Positions 17,202 through 25,934 of a stretch of 64,000 nucleotides of DNA are shown here, piece after piece. This DNA is from Robiginitomaculum sp. (GTDB lineage: Bacteria; Pseudomonadota; Alphaproteobacteria; Caulobacterales; Maricaulaceae): contig NVWK01000011.1 in the NCBI GenBank assembly GCA_002733605.1, positions 350,856-414,855 of the forward strand, in the 5' to 3' direction. The stretch's first letter is position 1. Each line of letters opens with the position of its first letter. A program made the position numbers and the translations under genes. The notes beneath the pieces were generated by a model that was not told where the DNA came from, did not search any database, and was given only the letters and a program-made list of their open reading frames with translations.

Positions 17202-18482
17202 CTATTCTGTAGTTGCTGTAGGCGTTGTGTTTTTGGCCAAGGTTGTGGCGACTTCAATGCGCATGCCTTCGGCGACACCGCGTACAGGTGAAATAATGAC
17301 GGTCTCGCCACCGCTCAGGCCGGAGGTGACGACAACCTGATAGCGATCAGACGAGGCAATTTTTACTGTGCGGATCGACAGGGTGTTGTCTGCATTGGCG
17401 ATATAGATTTTATCGGTCCCGCGCAGGGCGTTGCGCGGGACAATAATGCTGTGTTCGGTGGTGCGGCCTTTAATCCGGGCGCTGACGAACAGGCCGGAGG
17501 CCATAGGGGTGCCATTATCCGCGCCCGCACCATAGGGGTCGTTTAGTTCCGCATAGGCGTATAGGATACGTGTTGATGGATCATAGGCAGAGTCTGTGCG
17601 GGCGATACGACCCAGCCAAGTGTGCGCTACGCCCGCAACTGTTGCGCTGAATTCGACGCCCGGGCCGGGGTGTGCATTTGTGGCTCTAAAGCCAATGCCA
17701 AGACCAAGTTTGGCCAGATCTGCGTCGGTTAACGCGAGCTTTACATCGGCAATGTCGACGGCATAAATGCGGCCCAATTTCTGGCCGGGGGTAATATATT
17801 CGCCGATGGAAACGGTTTTCTCGCGAATGCGACCATGAAAAGGTGCACGCACAACAGTACGGGATTGTTGTAATTTAGCCTCGTCCAATGCGGCCGTAGC
17901 GGCAGCCAGTCGGGCGCGGGCTTCGGCGACTTGTGGTTCGCGTAAGGAGAGAGGAGAGGCTTCGCCTTCTCCTAAATCATCCCAGTCACGCCGCGCGATG
18001 TCGGCTTCGGAAAGCTCGCGGGTCAGGACGGTTTGAGCTTGGGCCACATTGGCTTGGGTCTGGGTGACGCGCAGATCATAATCAACAGAAACGATCCGTA
18101 GAAGTGTGTCTCCCTTTCTAAACTGGCCGCCTTCAAGGAAATTCGGTGAGACATAGGCAATTTTTCCACCGATTTGAGCGGCCAGATTAATTTCGGTACG
18201 CGGACGCACCTCGCCTTGTGCCTGTACGGCCAGTTCGACCGAGCGAAGCTCTGCTTGTGCGGTTAGAACCGGCGCGGCGCGTGGGGGTTCTGACTTTGTG
18301 TCGGGGTCGGGTTTCATGACACCCATGAGGATAAACCCGAATACGCCTGCAAAAATGACAAGGAGCGGCAAAGCAAATCGCGCCATACCCCTGAGGGCTC
18401 CGAAGATCGATCGGGACTTACGTGTGCTGGTGGTTTGACCCGTAGTATTTTGAATGTTGGTATTTCCGTATCCGCGCGCCAT
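17202..18482 (-). CDS. RND efflux pump, periplasmic adaptor subunit
   Basis: 426 residues, membrane fusion protein of the AcrA/HlyD-D23 type. A basic cytoplasmic tail is followed by one membrane helix (FALPLLVIFAGVFGFILMG, ~37-56). Then come the lipoyl half (VQAQGEVRPRTEINLAAQI), an alpha-helical hairpin (VTQTQANVAQAQTVLTREL to LAAATAALDEAKLQQ), the second lipoyl half (VRAPFHGRIREKTVSIGEY) and the beta-barrel. It bridges the permease to an outer-membrane channel. It is first gene of the two-gene operon; an operator-like repeat lies at 18533-18555. Confidence 0.92.
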   Translation of the reverse strand: MARGYGNTNIQNTTGQTTSTRKSRSIFGALRGMARFALPLLVIFAGVFGFILMGVMKPDPDTKSEPPRAAPVLTAQAELRSVELAVQAQGEVRPRTEINLAAQIGGKIAYVSPNFLEGGQFRKGDTLLRIVSVDYDLRVTQTQANVAQAQTVLTRELSEADIARRDWDDLGEGEASPLSLREPQVAEARARLAAATAALDEAKLQQSRTVVRAPFHGRIREKTVSIGEYITPGQKLGRIYAVDIADVKLALTDADLAKLGLGIGFRATNAHPGPGVEFSATVAGVAHTWLGRIARTDSAYDPSTRILYAYAELNDPYGAGADNGTPMASGLFVSARIKGRTTEHSIIVPRNALRGTDKIYIANADNTLSIRTVKIASSDRYQVVVTSGLSGGETVIISPVRGVAEGMRIEVATTLAKNTTPTATTE

Positions 18483-18532
18483 TTCGGCCTCCTCTTCGGT
18501 CTCGCAAGCTTATTTAGTTTTCATTACAGGTA

Positions 18533-18555
18533 TTATTATCGAAAATCAATAATAA
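18533..18555. promoter_or_regulatory. Inverted repeat upstream of the RND operon
   Basis: TTATTAT (18533-18539) and ATAATAA (18549-18555) are 7-base arms about 50 bases before the adaptor start. The region is A/T-rich, so chance is possible, but position and symmetry suit an operator for a TetR- or MarR-type repressor. Confidence 0.3.
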
Positions 18556-18659
18556 ATTAGCGAAAAACAGAAATAATTTTCCGTGAAACAATGCGTAGCG
18601 TTCTGCTGCCCCCTTAATGTGAGGCCAAAACCGAGGATTGTTGAAGGTGCAGGGGGCGT

Positions 18660-19526
18660 TTAAGGTAGGGTGATTTCACCGCGGAGATAGCTAACAGCTT
18701 GCCCGATGATGTGTACTGCGTCGGGATAGACATGTAGGTGCAGGAGGCCGCCCCGGGGCGAACACTGGAAGGCGGTCAACTGATTTTTCCCCAATCGTGC
18801 GGCCCAGAACGGGGCCAGTGCGGAATGGGCCGAGCCGGTGACCGGGTCTTCGGGAATGCCGTGCAAGGGGCAAAAATGTCGGGAGACGAAATCATAATTG
18901 GCCCATTTCCCATTTCCGGGCGCCATGATGCTAACCCCGAGCGGTTTTGGCATTGAGGCGGAGTGTTTTTCGAGCATATGGGTTATGGCGACCATAAGCG
19001 GTGTGTAGTTTTGTACGGTTTCGGCGTTTGCAAACTCCAGATATATATTATTTGCAATCGAGGCGCTGCGTATGTCTTCTCCGAAGGCTGCGATCATATA
19101 CTCATCAATGGCGAGGGGGCGGCACGGATAGTTCGGGGCGTGCAAAACATATCCTGACTTTCCTGTTGTCTTTTCTGCCTTTCCTATCTGGGCGCGCGTG
19201 ACGTTTAGCGTGCCTATCTGTGTATGGAAAACCAGAGGGTCTTGCGGGGGGGTATTTTGAGCGTGCTCTTCAAACAAAACATGGGCGGTGGCAATGGTCG
19301 CATGGCCACAGAAATCAATTTCAGCACTGGGGGTAAACCAGCGTAAATCATAGCTTCCGTCTGTACGCGCGACGACAAATGCCGTTTCGGCAAGGTTGTT
19401 TTCAATGGCTATGCTTTGCAATATATCATCGGGTAAAAATACATCCAGAGGCACAATCGCGGCCGGATTGCCCTCAAACAGGGTTTGTGTAAATGCATCA
19501 ACTTGGTAAAGCGGGTATGTTGTCAT
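18660..19526 (-). CDS. PhzF family isomerase-like protein
   Basis: 288 residues, full length for the PhzF/diaminopimelate-epimerase fold. It shows the N-terminal domain start VDAFTQTLFEGNPAAIVPL, the catalytic Glu in NNLAETAFVV, the ligand loop EIDFCGHATIATAH, and the second-domain EDPVTGSAHSALAPFW. Real PhzF acts in phenazine synthesis, but most genomic members, this one included, have no phenazine genes nearby and unknown substrates. It is a lone minus-strand gene; the ATG at 19526 is the only good start. Confidence 0.9.
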   Translation of the reverse strand: MTTYPLYQVDAFTQTLFEGNPAAIVPLDVFLPDDILQSIAIENNLAETAFVVARTDGSYDLRWFTPSAEIDFCGHATIATAHVLFEEHAQNTPPQDPLVFHTQIGTLNVTRAQIGKAEKTTGKSGYVLHAPNYPCRPLAIDEYMIAAFGEDIRSASIANNIYLEFANAETVQNYTPLMVAITHMLEKHSASMPKPLGVSIMAPGNGKWANYDFVSRHFCPLHGIPEDPVTGSAHSALAPFWAARLGKNQLTAFQCSPRGGLLHLHVYPDAVHIIGQAVSYLRGEITLP

Positions 19527-19616
19527 CCCTACAGATGTAAATGGCCGCGCCTGTCTGTCAAGCGAGAGTGAAGTGGTTACCCGAGTGAAGTGGAAAAGGG
19601 AGAGGCCGGTTGGTGA

Positions 19617-22600
19617 TTAAGCAGAGAGAGCGGTGCTTGTTGTGCTTTGGCGGGTTTGCTTTTCACGCACAAACCGGATGGAGCTGAACAATTCGCTGAC
19701 AATCACCGGCTTGGTCAAGAACACATCTGCACCAGCGGCTAAACACTGGGCATTGTTTTCGGCAGAGGCATCTGCAGTCAGAGCGATAATCGGCACATGT
19801 TGATGCGGTCCCGGGTTTTTACGAATGTTTTCGGTGGTTTCTATACCGTTCATAATCGGCATGCGAATATCCATTAAAATCACGTCAAATATTTGAGTTT
19901 CCATGATTTCAAGTGCTTTTTTCCCGTGTTCTGCCATGGTGATCTGGCAGCCTACCGGTTCAAGAAGGGCGCGAAGGACAACCTGATTGGCCAGTAAATC
20001 TTCGACGACGAGAATGTTTAAGCCTTCAAGCTTATCATGGGAAATTGCGCCTGTGTTTTCGCGTGGTGTGCGTCGGGTGAAGCCTCTGCGGGGTTCATCT
20101 GCTAGTGGTTTAGCAGGCTGTAGTTCCGCGGTTTGGGGTTCAGTTGCCTGTAGCTCTTCTAGTTGTAGCGTATCTAACTGTAGTTCCGGATCCACTGGTG
20201 TGAGTGTGGGCGCGGGTGTTGGCACATTCGTGGGTGCATTAAGCTCAGGGGTTACTGTGGCCGCAGGGGCTATGGGGGCAGGGGCTATTGGCGCCTGTGC
20301 CTGGGTCATAGCCGGGGCTGGATACGGGGTGGGCGCTGTAACCGGTGCGGCTTCAGGGATAACAGCTTCAACGACAGGTTCAGGCACAGCAGGTTGTGTT
20401 ACAGCAATTTCTGGGGGCTGTGTCACAACAGGTTCTGTTACAATGTGCTGTTCAGTTACGGTTTCGACAGCCGGTTTCTTGTCATAAAAACTATCAGGAT
20501 TTATGACTGTTTCCAGTTCAACATCGGCGTCAGGTTCAAGTAGACGAGAAAGCTCGCTAAAATCCGTTTCGGTGTCGTCTTGTATATCAAGGCTGGCGGC
20601 GGTTGAAGCCTCTTCACTCTGGTAGTTTTCATTCTGGTAGTTTTCGGGGGCTTTGTCGCCCGCGCTTTGTTCAGAAATATCTTGCTTGGGCAAAAGCTCT
20701 TGCGGCATAATATCCTCTGGTCCAACAGGAGATTCGGGCTCTGTACCAGTGTCAGCGCCAGTGTCACTGGCTAAAGCTGCCGCGTTTTCTTGTTCTTTTT
20801 GGAGAGCTTTTTGGGCTTTTTTCTCTTGCTTTTCTTTGGCGGCAGCCTCTCTTTTGGCTTTCAGCTTTTCAAAAGAAATGGCTGGAGAGAAGTCTACGAC
20901 CTGTTGCTCTGTATTTGGTTCGGCTGTGAAATTAGGGCGCTGGGTTTCTTCATCAAATGTCGCGTCTTGTGCGCTACATGTTTTCACTGTCATAACAAAT
21001 TCTGTTCCGCGTCCCGGGGTAGAGCTCATGGTGATGTCACCCCCCATGAGTCTGGCGAGCCCACGGGTTACGGCCAATCCAACACCGGCGCCGCCATGGT
21101 TGCGGGTGATAGAAGTGTCGGCCTGAATAAAGGGTTTGAATAATTTGCTTTTCGCGCCTTCGCTAATGCCCTGGCCTGTATCTGCAATGATCAGGTTAAG
21201 CGTACGCACAGGACTGACAAGGCTTTCCGGCTCGCTCAGAGTGATGTGAATATGAATCCGGCCTTGTTCGGTAAATTTAATGGCATTGGAGATGAGGTTG
21301 GACAGAGCCTGTTTGATACGGATGCTGTCGAGCATGATGTCCTCGGGGATATCTTTGGCGACATGACAGGTAAATTGTATTTGGGCCGTATCTATTTGCG
21401 GTTTGAACACCCTGTAGAGGCCATCAGCGAGCTGATAAATGTTCGTTGGCGCAGTAACAATATCCAAAGTTCCGGATTCCATCTGTGACATATCTATGAT
21501 CCCATTTAGGATTTCGAGCAGATTATGCCCGGAATCCAGTATGATTTTGTTTTGATCCCGAAGAGTCTGGGTTTCACCATATTCGTATAATAACCCTGAA
21601 ATCCCTATTATCCCGTTAAGAGGCGTACGTAATTCGTGTGACATGACGGATAAAAACTGTGATTTGGCTCTATCTCCGGCTTTGGCGACGTGTGCAGCTG
21701 TGGTTAAAGCCCTGTTTGTGCGTTGTCTCCATACGGCGATGGCGATTGCGGCAAGGGTAATAAATAACAAACTACCCGCAAGCGATACCAAGAGGACGAC
21801 ACTGCGTTGTTTGGCATCAAGTTCTTTTTGCTGAAGATCAATTTCCCGTTCCTGGGCTGCTTCACGCTCTTGTTGGCGTTGTTTGCTGTTTTCCAGTTCG
21901 GCCAATTGGCTTTGGGCTGTAAGATTAATGCGCTTGAAGGTCTGTTCCATCTCTGCATTTAATTGGGTGTTGACCAATTTGTAGGTTGCGGCCGCGTCAT
22001 TTCGGGCGACAGCAAGCAGCGCTTCGGCATGTAATTTACGTTTATTAAACCCTGTAATGTCGATTCCGGATTTTTTTGCCAAAACGTCAAATCGTTGGAA
22101 ACTGGCGTTTGTTCCATGGGTATCCCCCATGCCCGCGAGAGAAATAGCAAGCTGTGCTTCCAAGCTCAGCTCGATACGAACATTTTTTTCTATTTTCAAG
22201 GCATCCAGCAAATAGGGTTTTGCTTTCGCGTATTCGCCCGTATTATTTAGACTTTGTGCGTAGCGCAGATAGGCAATGCTGTTGATGCCGAGATTGTTTT
22301 TCTTGGTCAGGGCGATGATAATTTCGGTGAGATCGGACGCTGTTTTATAGTCGCGCCATTTTTCAAATAAATAGGCCAAATTGCCAATATGGCCAATGCC
22401 GTCGACATTTCTGCCCATTTCCATCCCTTGCAGGACAACCTGTTCTGTCGCGGCAATTCCCAGTTTTGGATTGTTCACGAGGATGTACAAATAGGCAATC
22501 ATGTCATTTGTCTCGTACATGGCTTCTTTGACATTTGGCCCGGGTGTTGTGGGGATGAGTTGATGGGCCATCTGTACCTGTGTCAGGGCGGTTGATAGCC

Positions 22601-23141
22601 TGAGGCTCTTACCATTATAGGCGGCTTCTATAGTATAGGCCCGATTGGCAACGAACCAATTGGTACTGGATTGATACCGGTGGAGGGTGTTGATTAAACC
22701 TTCGGCGGTTTCGGGATTGAATGTATTGATGGATAGCTGGATAAAAATTGTGTTGATGGCGGCGATGTCCAAATCGGCGGCGCTTTTTTGCAAAACGGCT
22801 TCTTTTCGATAATGCTCGTTGATTTTTTCTGCATCAAGCGAATTGCGATAGCTTATAGTATCCATGGCAATCTGGCGGAGGGTCTGGAGCTTGGCTTCGG
22901 GCGATTTGTCGTATTGTTTTAAATTCGCATAGGCGAGGTTTGTGGCAATAATCAGGTTCTTTGAATATATGGTATTGGCGATTGTCAGGGCTTTGGCTCT
23001 GTCTTCGTCTGTTATGCCACCAGATGTTTGGGCATAGGCTTTTTCGCTGTACGCATATGCAAGAGAAAACATTGTTAGCATCAACAGAATATTGATACCC
23101 GCTCTTATAGATTCTAATATATGTTTCGCCGAGAATTGCAT
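19617..23141 (-). CDS. Hybrid sensor histidine kinase with periplasmic TPR sensor and C-terminal receiver
   Basis: 1174 residues. Order of parts: signal peptide (~1-38); a helical TPR-like periplasmic region (~40-410); coiled coil (QRQQEREAAQERE); one membrane helix (~450-472); HisKA with SVMSHELRTPLNGIIG (phospho-His); HATPase with NLISNAIKFTEQG, ADTGQGI and GAGVGLAV; a long disordered linker (~720-1020) rich in Glu, Ala, Pro and Thr; and a receiver domain with ILVVEDLLANQ, LMDIRMP (phospho-Asp) and LTKPV. No HPt domain or partner regulator is adjacent, so phosphate must leave to a distant protein. The gene follows the double-glycine peptide gene; a role as its sensor is a hypothesis. Confidence 0.92.
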   Translation of the reverse strand: MQFSAKHILESIRAGINILLMLTMFSLAYAYSEKAYAQTSGGITDEDRAKALTIANTIYSKNLIIATNLAYANLKQYDKSPEAKLQTLRQIAMDTISYRNSLDAEKINEHYRKEAVLQKSAADLDIAAINTIFIQLSINTFNPETAEGLINTLHRYQSSTNWFVANRAYTIEAAYNGKSLRLSTALTQVQMAHQLIPTTPGPNVKEAMYETNDMIAYLYILVNNPKLGIAATEQVVLQGMEMGRNVDGIGHIGNLAYLFEKWRDYKTASDLTEIIIALTKKNNLGINSIAYLRYAQSLNNTGEYAKAKPYLLDALKIEKNVRIELSLEAQLAISLAGMGDTHGTNASFQRFDVLAKKSGIDITGFNKRKLHAEALLAVARNDAAATYKLVNTQLNAEMEQTFKRINLTAQSQLAELENSKQRQQEREAAQEREIDLQQKELDAKQRSVVLLVSLAGSLLFITLAAIAIAVWRQRTNRALTTAAHVAKAGDRAKSQFLSVMSHELRTPLNGIIGISGLLYEYGETQTLRDQNKIILDSGHNLLEILNGIIDMSQMESGTLDIVTAPTNIYQLADGLYRVFKPQIDTAQIQFTCHVAKDIPEDIMLDSIRIKQALSNLISNAIKFTEQGRIHIHITLSEPESLVSPVRTLNLIIADTGQGISEGAKSKLFKPFIQADTSITRNHGGAGVGLAVTRGLARLMGGDITMSSTPGRGTEFVMTVKTCSAQDATFDEETQRPNFTAEPNTEQQVVDFSPAISFEKLKAKREAAAKEKQEKKAQKALQKEQENAAALASDTGADTGTEPESPVGPEDIMPQELLPKQDISEQSAGDKAPENYQNENYQSEEASTAASLDIQDDTETDFSELSRLLEPDADVELETVINPDSFYDKKPAVETVTEQHIVTEPVVTQPPEIAVTQPAVPEPVVEAVIPEAAPVTAPTPYPAPAMTQAQAPIAPAPIAPAATVTPELNAPTNVPTPAPTLTPVDPELQLDTLQLEELQATEPQTAELQPAKPLADEPRRGFTRRTPRENTGAISHDKLEGLNILVVEDLLANQVVLRALLEPVGCQITMAEHGKKALEIMETQIFDVILMDIRMPIMNGIETTENIRKNPGPHQHVPIIALTADASAENNAQCLAAGADVFLTKPVIVSELFSSIRFVREKQTRQSTTSTALSA

Positions 23142-23259
23142 ATTTACTTAAACTAGAGACAAACCGGGGTTCAGTATATGCTATGGGCGTTAACAAAAGA
23201 TGGGGAAATTATAATTGTAATTAATAAAATTACAGCTGAATGTATATGTTTTCGGGCAT

Positions 23260-23284
23260 AAAAAAACCCGCCTTTAAGCGGGTT
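23260..23284 (-). terminator. Intrinsic terminator of the double-glycine peptide gene
   Basis: On the minus strand AACCCGC pairs with GCGGGTT (7 pairs, 6-base loop) and runs into seven T. It begins 24 bases after the stop of the peptide gene and isolates it from the histidine kinase gene that follows, so the peptide is probably made from its own short mRNA. Confidence 0.85.
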
Positions 23285-23307
23285 GTCCACACGACTTTTT
23301 TTGATTT

Positions 23308-23376
23308 CTAGAAATCGATGACGATTGGTGATCCGCCAGTTACGATTTCAATTTCTTCAAGAGTTAGTTCACGCAT
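23308..23376 (-). CDS. 22-residue double-glycine leader peptide (putative exported signal or microcin-like peptide)
   Basis: ATG at 23376 with GAGGA about seven bases upstream opens a 22-codon gene. The first 15 residues, MRELTLEEIEIVTGG, match the RELT-x-EE-I-x-x-V-x-GG leader consensus of double-glycine bacteriocins and peptide pheromones. The rest, SPIVIDF, is only seven residues. C39 peptidases cut after such a GG, and the C39 exporter gene lies 207 bases upstream on the same strand. A dedicated terminator follows. The core is far shorter than known class II bacteriocins, closer in size to a pheromone. Real gene status rests on start context, leader, terminator and neighbour; no homology search was possible. 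Confidence 0.75.
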   Translation of the reverse strand: MRELTLEEIEIVTGGSPIVIDF

Positions 23377-23395
23377 AATGAATTCCTCAATCTAT

Positions 23396-23429
23396 GTTAT
23401 AATAACCTCATGGTTACTGTTTATAGTAA
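23396..23429 (-). promoter_or_regulatory. Putative promoter and operator of the peptide gene
   Basis: On the minus strand TATAAC (plus GTTATA, 23396-23401) is a plausible -10 box, 20 bases before the start codon. No good -35 exists; instead TTACT (23414-23418) and AGTAA (23425-23429) form a 16-base inverted repeat covering that position. This would suit a promoter that needs an activator. The call is tentative. Confidence 0.3.
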
Positions 23430-23583
23430 GTATTTGATTAATATGCGTTTTTCAAGTCAAACTTTTGTGAAGATGAGGATTGATGTTCAAAAGCCCCATA
23501 GAATCGGTGTTATTTGCATAAGTTTTTTTGTGAGGCCCACACCCAGTATGGTTAATTTCCAGTTAATCATAGTTAAGAAATTT

Positions 23584-25662
23584 TTATTTTATGGTTAATA
23601 TTTTATCGGCGCGATTTATAAGTTCCGGCCTATGGGCGATAATGATCCGGGTCAGGGTCATTTTTTCGAGCACGTCGGCAATTTTTTTCTCGGTTTCCGG
23701 GTCGAGATTTGCCGTGCCTTCATCAAGAAACAGCACTTGTGGATCATGGTACAGTGCGCGTGCGAGCAGAACACGCTGGCGTTGTCCACCAGACAAAACG
23801 CTACCCATATCCCCGACCATCGATAAATAATGCATCGGGATGGCGACAATATCGTCATGAATTTGTGCGGCGATGGCGGCTTTGTAGACTTTTTGCATGT
23901 CTATTTGAGGATCAAAGAAACTTATATTGTCGGCCAATGTACCGGATAAAAGCTTATCATCTTGCATGACAACCCCTACGCTGGCCCGCCATGTGCTGAT
24001 GCCAAGTTCATCCAAAGGCTGGCCATCAATTTCGATAATGCCCTCATTAGGGCCATACAGGCCGAGGATCAATTTAAGTAATGTGGTTTTGCCGCCGCCG
24101 CTGACACCCGTAATGGCGGTCATACTGCCGGCTTTGATCTCGTAATTGACGTTTTCCAAAACCCATGGGTCATTGTCGCTATAGCGAAAACTTACGTTTT
24201 TAATGCTGATATTACCCTGAATGTTGGCGGCGGTTTTTGCATTTGCGTCAAGGGTTTCGGCCTTTTCATAGACAATATCGGCCAACCGGTCGAGATGTAG
24301 GGATAGGAGCCGGAATTTAATGCCCTCTTTTAAAAGCTGTTTGACGCTCTGCGTAAAATGGCGCTGGTAGGCGATAAAGGCAAACAACATGCCGATGGAA
24401 AAGACGCTTTCTTGCCCATTTACGTCCGCCAGTATCAGTTTTGCGCCCAAATATACGGCAATCACGATCTGGAGGCCGACCAACAGGGTTTCGAAAAATT
24501 TCTGCAAGACCAGATATTTACCGTGGGCGGTGCTGGCATTGATGGTATCGGCGAACAGATTGCGCCACGCGGCTTCGCGGGCGGCTTCACGGCCAAACAG
24601 TTTCACGGTTGTGGCGGCGCGGATGCTCTCGATCACATGGGTGTTTTCAATGGCTTTGGTGACAATAGCTTCTTCTTCGGTGCGGCGCAGGGCCGGATAG
24701 ATCAGCAGGGTGATGATCACAAGCAAGGCGGTCATGCCGAGCACCACCCCGCCCAAAACGGGAGCGTAGGCGAACAGGACGATCAGGGTGAGGATGGCCA
24801 TGACGCCATCCAGCAATATGGCGACAACACTTTCGGTCAGGGCTTCCTGAATGGGACGGGCCGATCCGATTCGCGAGATCACGTCGCCCACATGCCGTTT
24901 TTCAAACCAGGCGGTGGGGAGCCGTAACAAATGGCGGACAATATTGCCGATCATCTGGAAAGACAATTGATTGCCGTAAACCAGAATGGCCCAGCCGCGA
25001 ATGGCTTCGGAGACGGCGCGGATGATGACGAGGCCGCCAAAGCCGAGCAGAAGCGCGTACAGAAGCTGGGTATCTTTTGGCCCGACGGCTTTATCGACGA
25101 CAAGCTGTAGATAAAACGGGGCGGCGAGGGCGGCGAGTTGTAGAATTACGGACAGGGTCAGGATTTGCAACATGGCCCGTTTGGCCCCGCGCAATTTATC
25201 CCATAAATGCCACAAGCGTGGTTTGAGCCGGTCTGTCAGTGTGTTGAAATCGGACGCGGGTGACAGCTCGAGCGCGACGCCGGAAAAATGATCCGAAACT
25301 TTTTCAAGCGCCATTACCCGCAGGCCACGTCCGGGATCGATGAAATGGACTTTGCCGTTTTTGATTTTTTTGAGGACGATGAAATGGTTCAGATCCCAGT
25401 GCAGAATGGCGGGGGTTTGTAGTTTGTGCAGTTGATCCAGTTCGACCCGTAAAGGTCTTGAGGACAGATGCAAGGTGCCTGCCGTTTGCATCACCTGTTT
25501 CAGGCTGGCACCTTTCAAGGACACGGATGCGGTTTTGCGCAAGGCGTTGAGATCAATATCATGGCCGTGATAGCGGGCAATCATCACTAGACAAGCCAGC
25601 CCGCATTCTGTGGCTTCGGTCTGGAGCACAACAGGCAGGGTTTGGCGTTTAAAAAGACTCAT
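23584..25662 (-). CDS. C39 peptidase-containing ABC exporter (PCAT, bacteriocin/peptide type)
   Basis: 692 residues. Residues 1-130 form a C39 Cys protease with the triad intact: Cys20 in TECGLACL, His93 in NHFIVLKK and Asp109 in HFIDPGRG. A six-helix ABC membrane domain (~160-430) and an ATPase follow, with Walker [13 protein letters not shown], signature [14 protein letters not shown] and Walker [13 protein letters not shown]. Such proteins cut the GG leader and pump out the mature peptide. The start is 10 bases after the stub fusion protein stop, so the two are one operon. The nearest GG-leader substrate is the 22-residue gene at 23308-23376. Confidence 0.93.
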   Translation of the reverse strand: MSLFKRQTLPVVLQTEATECGLACLVMIARYHGHDIDLNALRKTASVSLKGASLKQVMQTAGTLHLSSRPLRVELDQLHKLQTPAILHWDLNHFIVLKKIKNGKVHFIDPGRGLRVMALEKVSDHFSGVALELSPASDFNTLTDRLKPRLWHLWDKLRGAKRAMLQILTLSVILQLAALAAPFYLQLVVDKAVGPKDTQLLYALLLGFGGLVIIRAVSEAIRGWAILVYGNQLSFQMIGNIVRHLLRLPTAWFEKRHVGDVISRIGSARPIQEALTESVVAILLDGVMAILTLIVLFAYAPVLGGVVLGMTALLVIITLLIYPALRRTEEEAIVTKAIENTHVIESIRAATTVKLFGREAAREAAWRNLFADTINASTAHGKYLVLQKFFETLLVGLQIVIAVYLGAKLILADVNGQESVFSIGMLFAFIAYQRHFTQSVKQLLKEGIKFRLLSLHLDRLADIVYEKAETLDANAKTAANIQGNISIKNVSFRYSDNDPWVLENVNYEIKAGSMTAITGVSGGGKTTLLKLILGLYGPNEGIIEIDGQPLDELGISTWRASVGVVMQDDKLLSGTLADNISFFDPQIDMQKVYKAAIAAQIHDDIVAIPMHYLSMVGDMGSVLSGGQRQRVLLARALYHDPQVLFLDEGTANLDPETEKKIADVLEKMTLTRIIIAHRPELINRADKILTIK

Positions 25663-25672
25663 CGTATCAGGT

Positions 25673-25882
25673 TCATTGTGTTAAAGCCCACTGCCAGAAC
25701 GGGATGCGGACGCCGTCAATTTCTATGGTGGCCAGCACGCCAAAGGCGACAAGGCCTACCGCGATCACCAGCAATAAACCGGTGATGATCCATGTGGACA
25801 GTGGAGCGGCCAGCACCACGTCTCCGAACAAAGCGCGGGTGCGGTGGCGTATGGCCTCTTTGCGGAAAAGCTCTTTCGTCAT
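25673..25882 (-). CDS. Stub of a CvaA/HlyD-type membrane fusion protein (N-terminal anchor only)
   Basis: 69 residues. LFRKEAIRHRTRALFGDVVL, then APLSTWIITGLLLVIAVG, closely matches the cytoplasmic tail and single membrane helix that begin CvaA-type fusion proteins of peptide exporters (LFR-x-EA ... G-E/D-V-L-L-x-x-PLS). The protein then stops ~20 residues past the membrane, where ~350 residues of lipoyl, hairpin and barrel domains should follow. The exporter gene starts 10 bases later, so no remnant of the body can be hidden there. Either a deletion has removed the body, or the stub is a working ABC partner. No clear ribosome site is seen. Confidence 0.7.
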   Translation of the reverse strand: MTKELFRKEAIRHRTRALFGDVVLAAPLSTWIITGLLLVIAVGLVAFGVLATIEIDGVRIPFWQWALTQ

Positions 25883-25934
25883 GGGGCGAGACTAAGGGGG
25901 GACGATGGTCTTTGCCAAGAGGGAAGATAATATT

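Noticed and set aside
20480..20660. Direct repeats (TCTGGTAGTTTTC) in the histidine kinase gene
   Set aside because: They encode the repetitive acidic linker (NYQNENYQSEE) and are explained as coding low complexity, not a separate element.
23520..23545. Hairpin GTGAGGCCCACAC near an A/T-run, considered as exporter terminator
   Set aside because: The stem is short and mismatched, and on the exporter's strand it is followed by A, not T.
23487..23570. 27-codon minus-strand frame between exporter and peptide gene, considered as a second GG peptide
   Set aside because: It has no ribosome site and no leader; its GVGL is not a double-glycine site in the right context.
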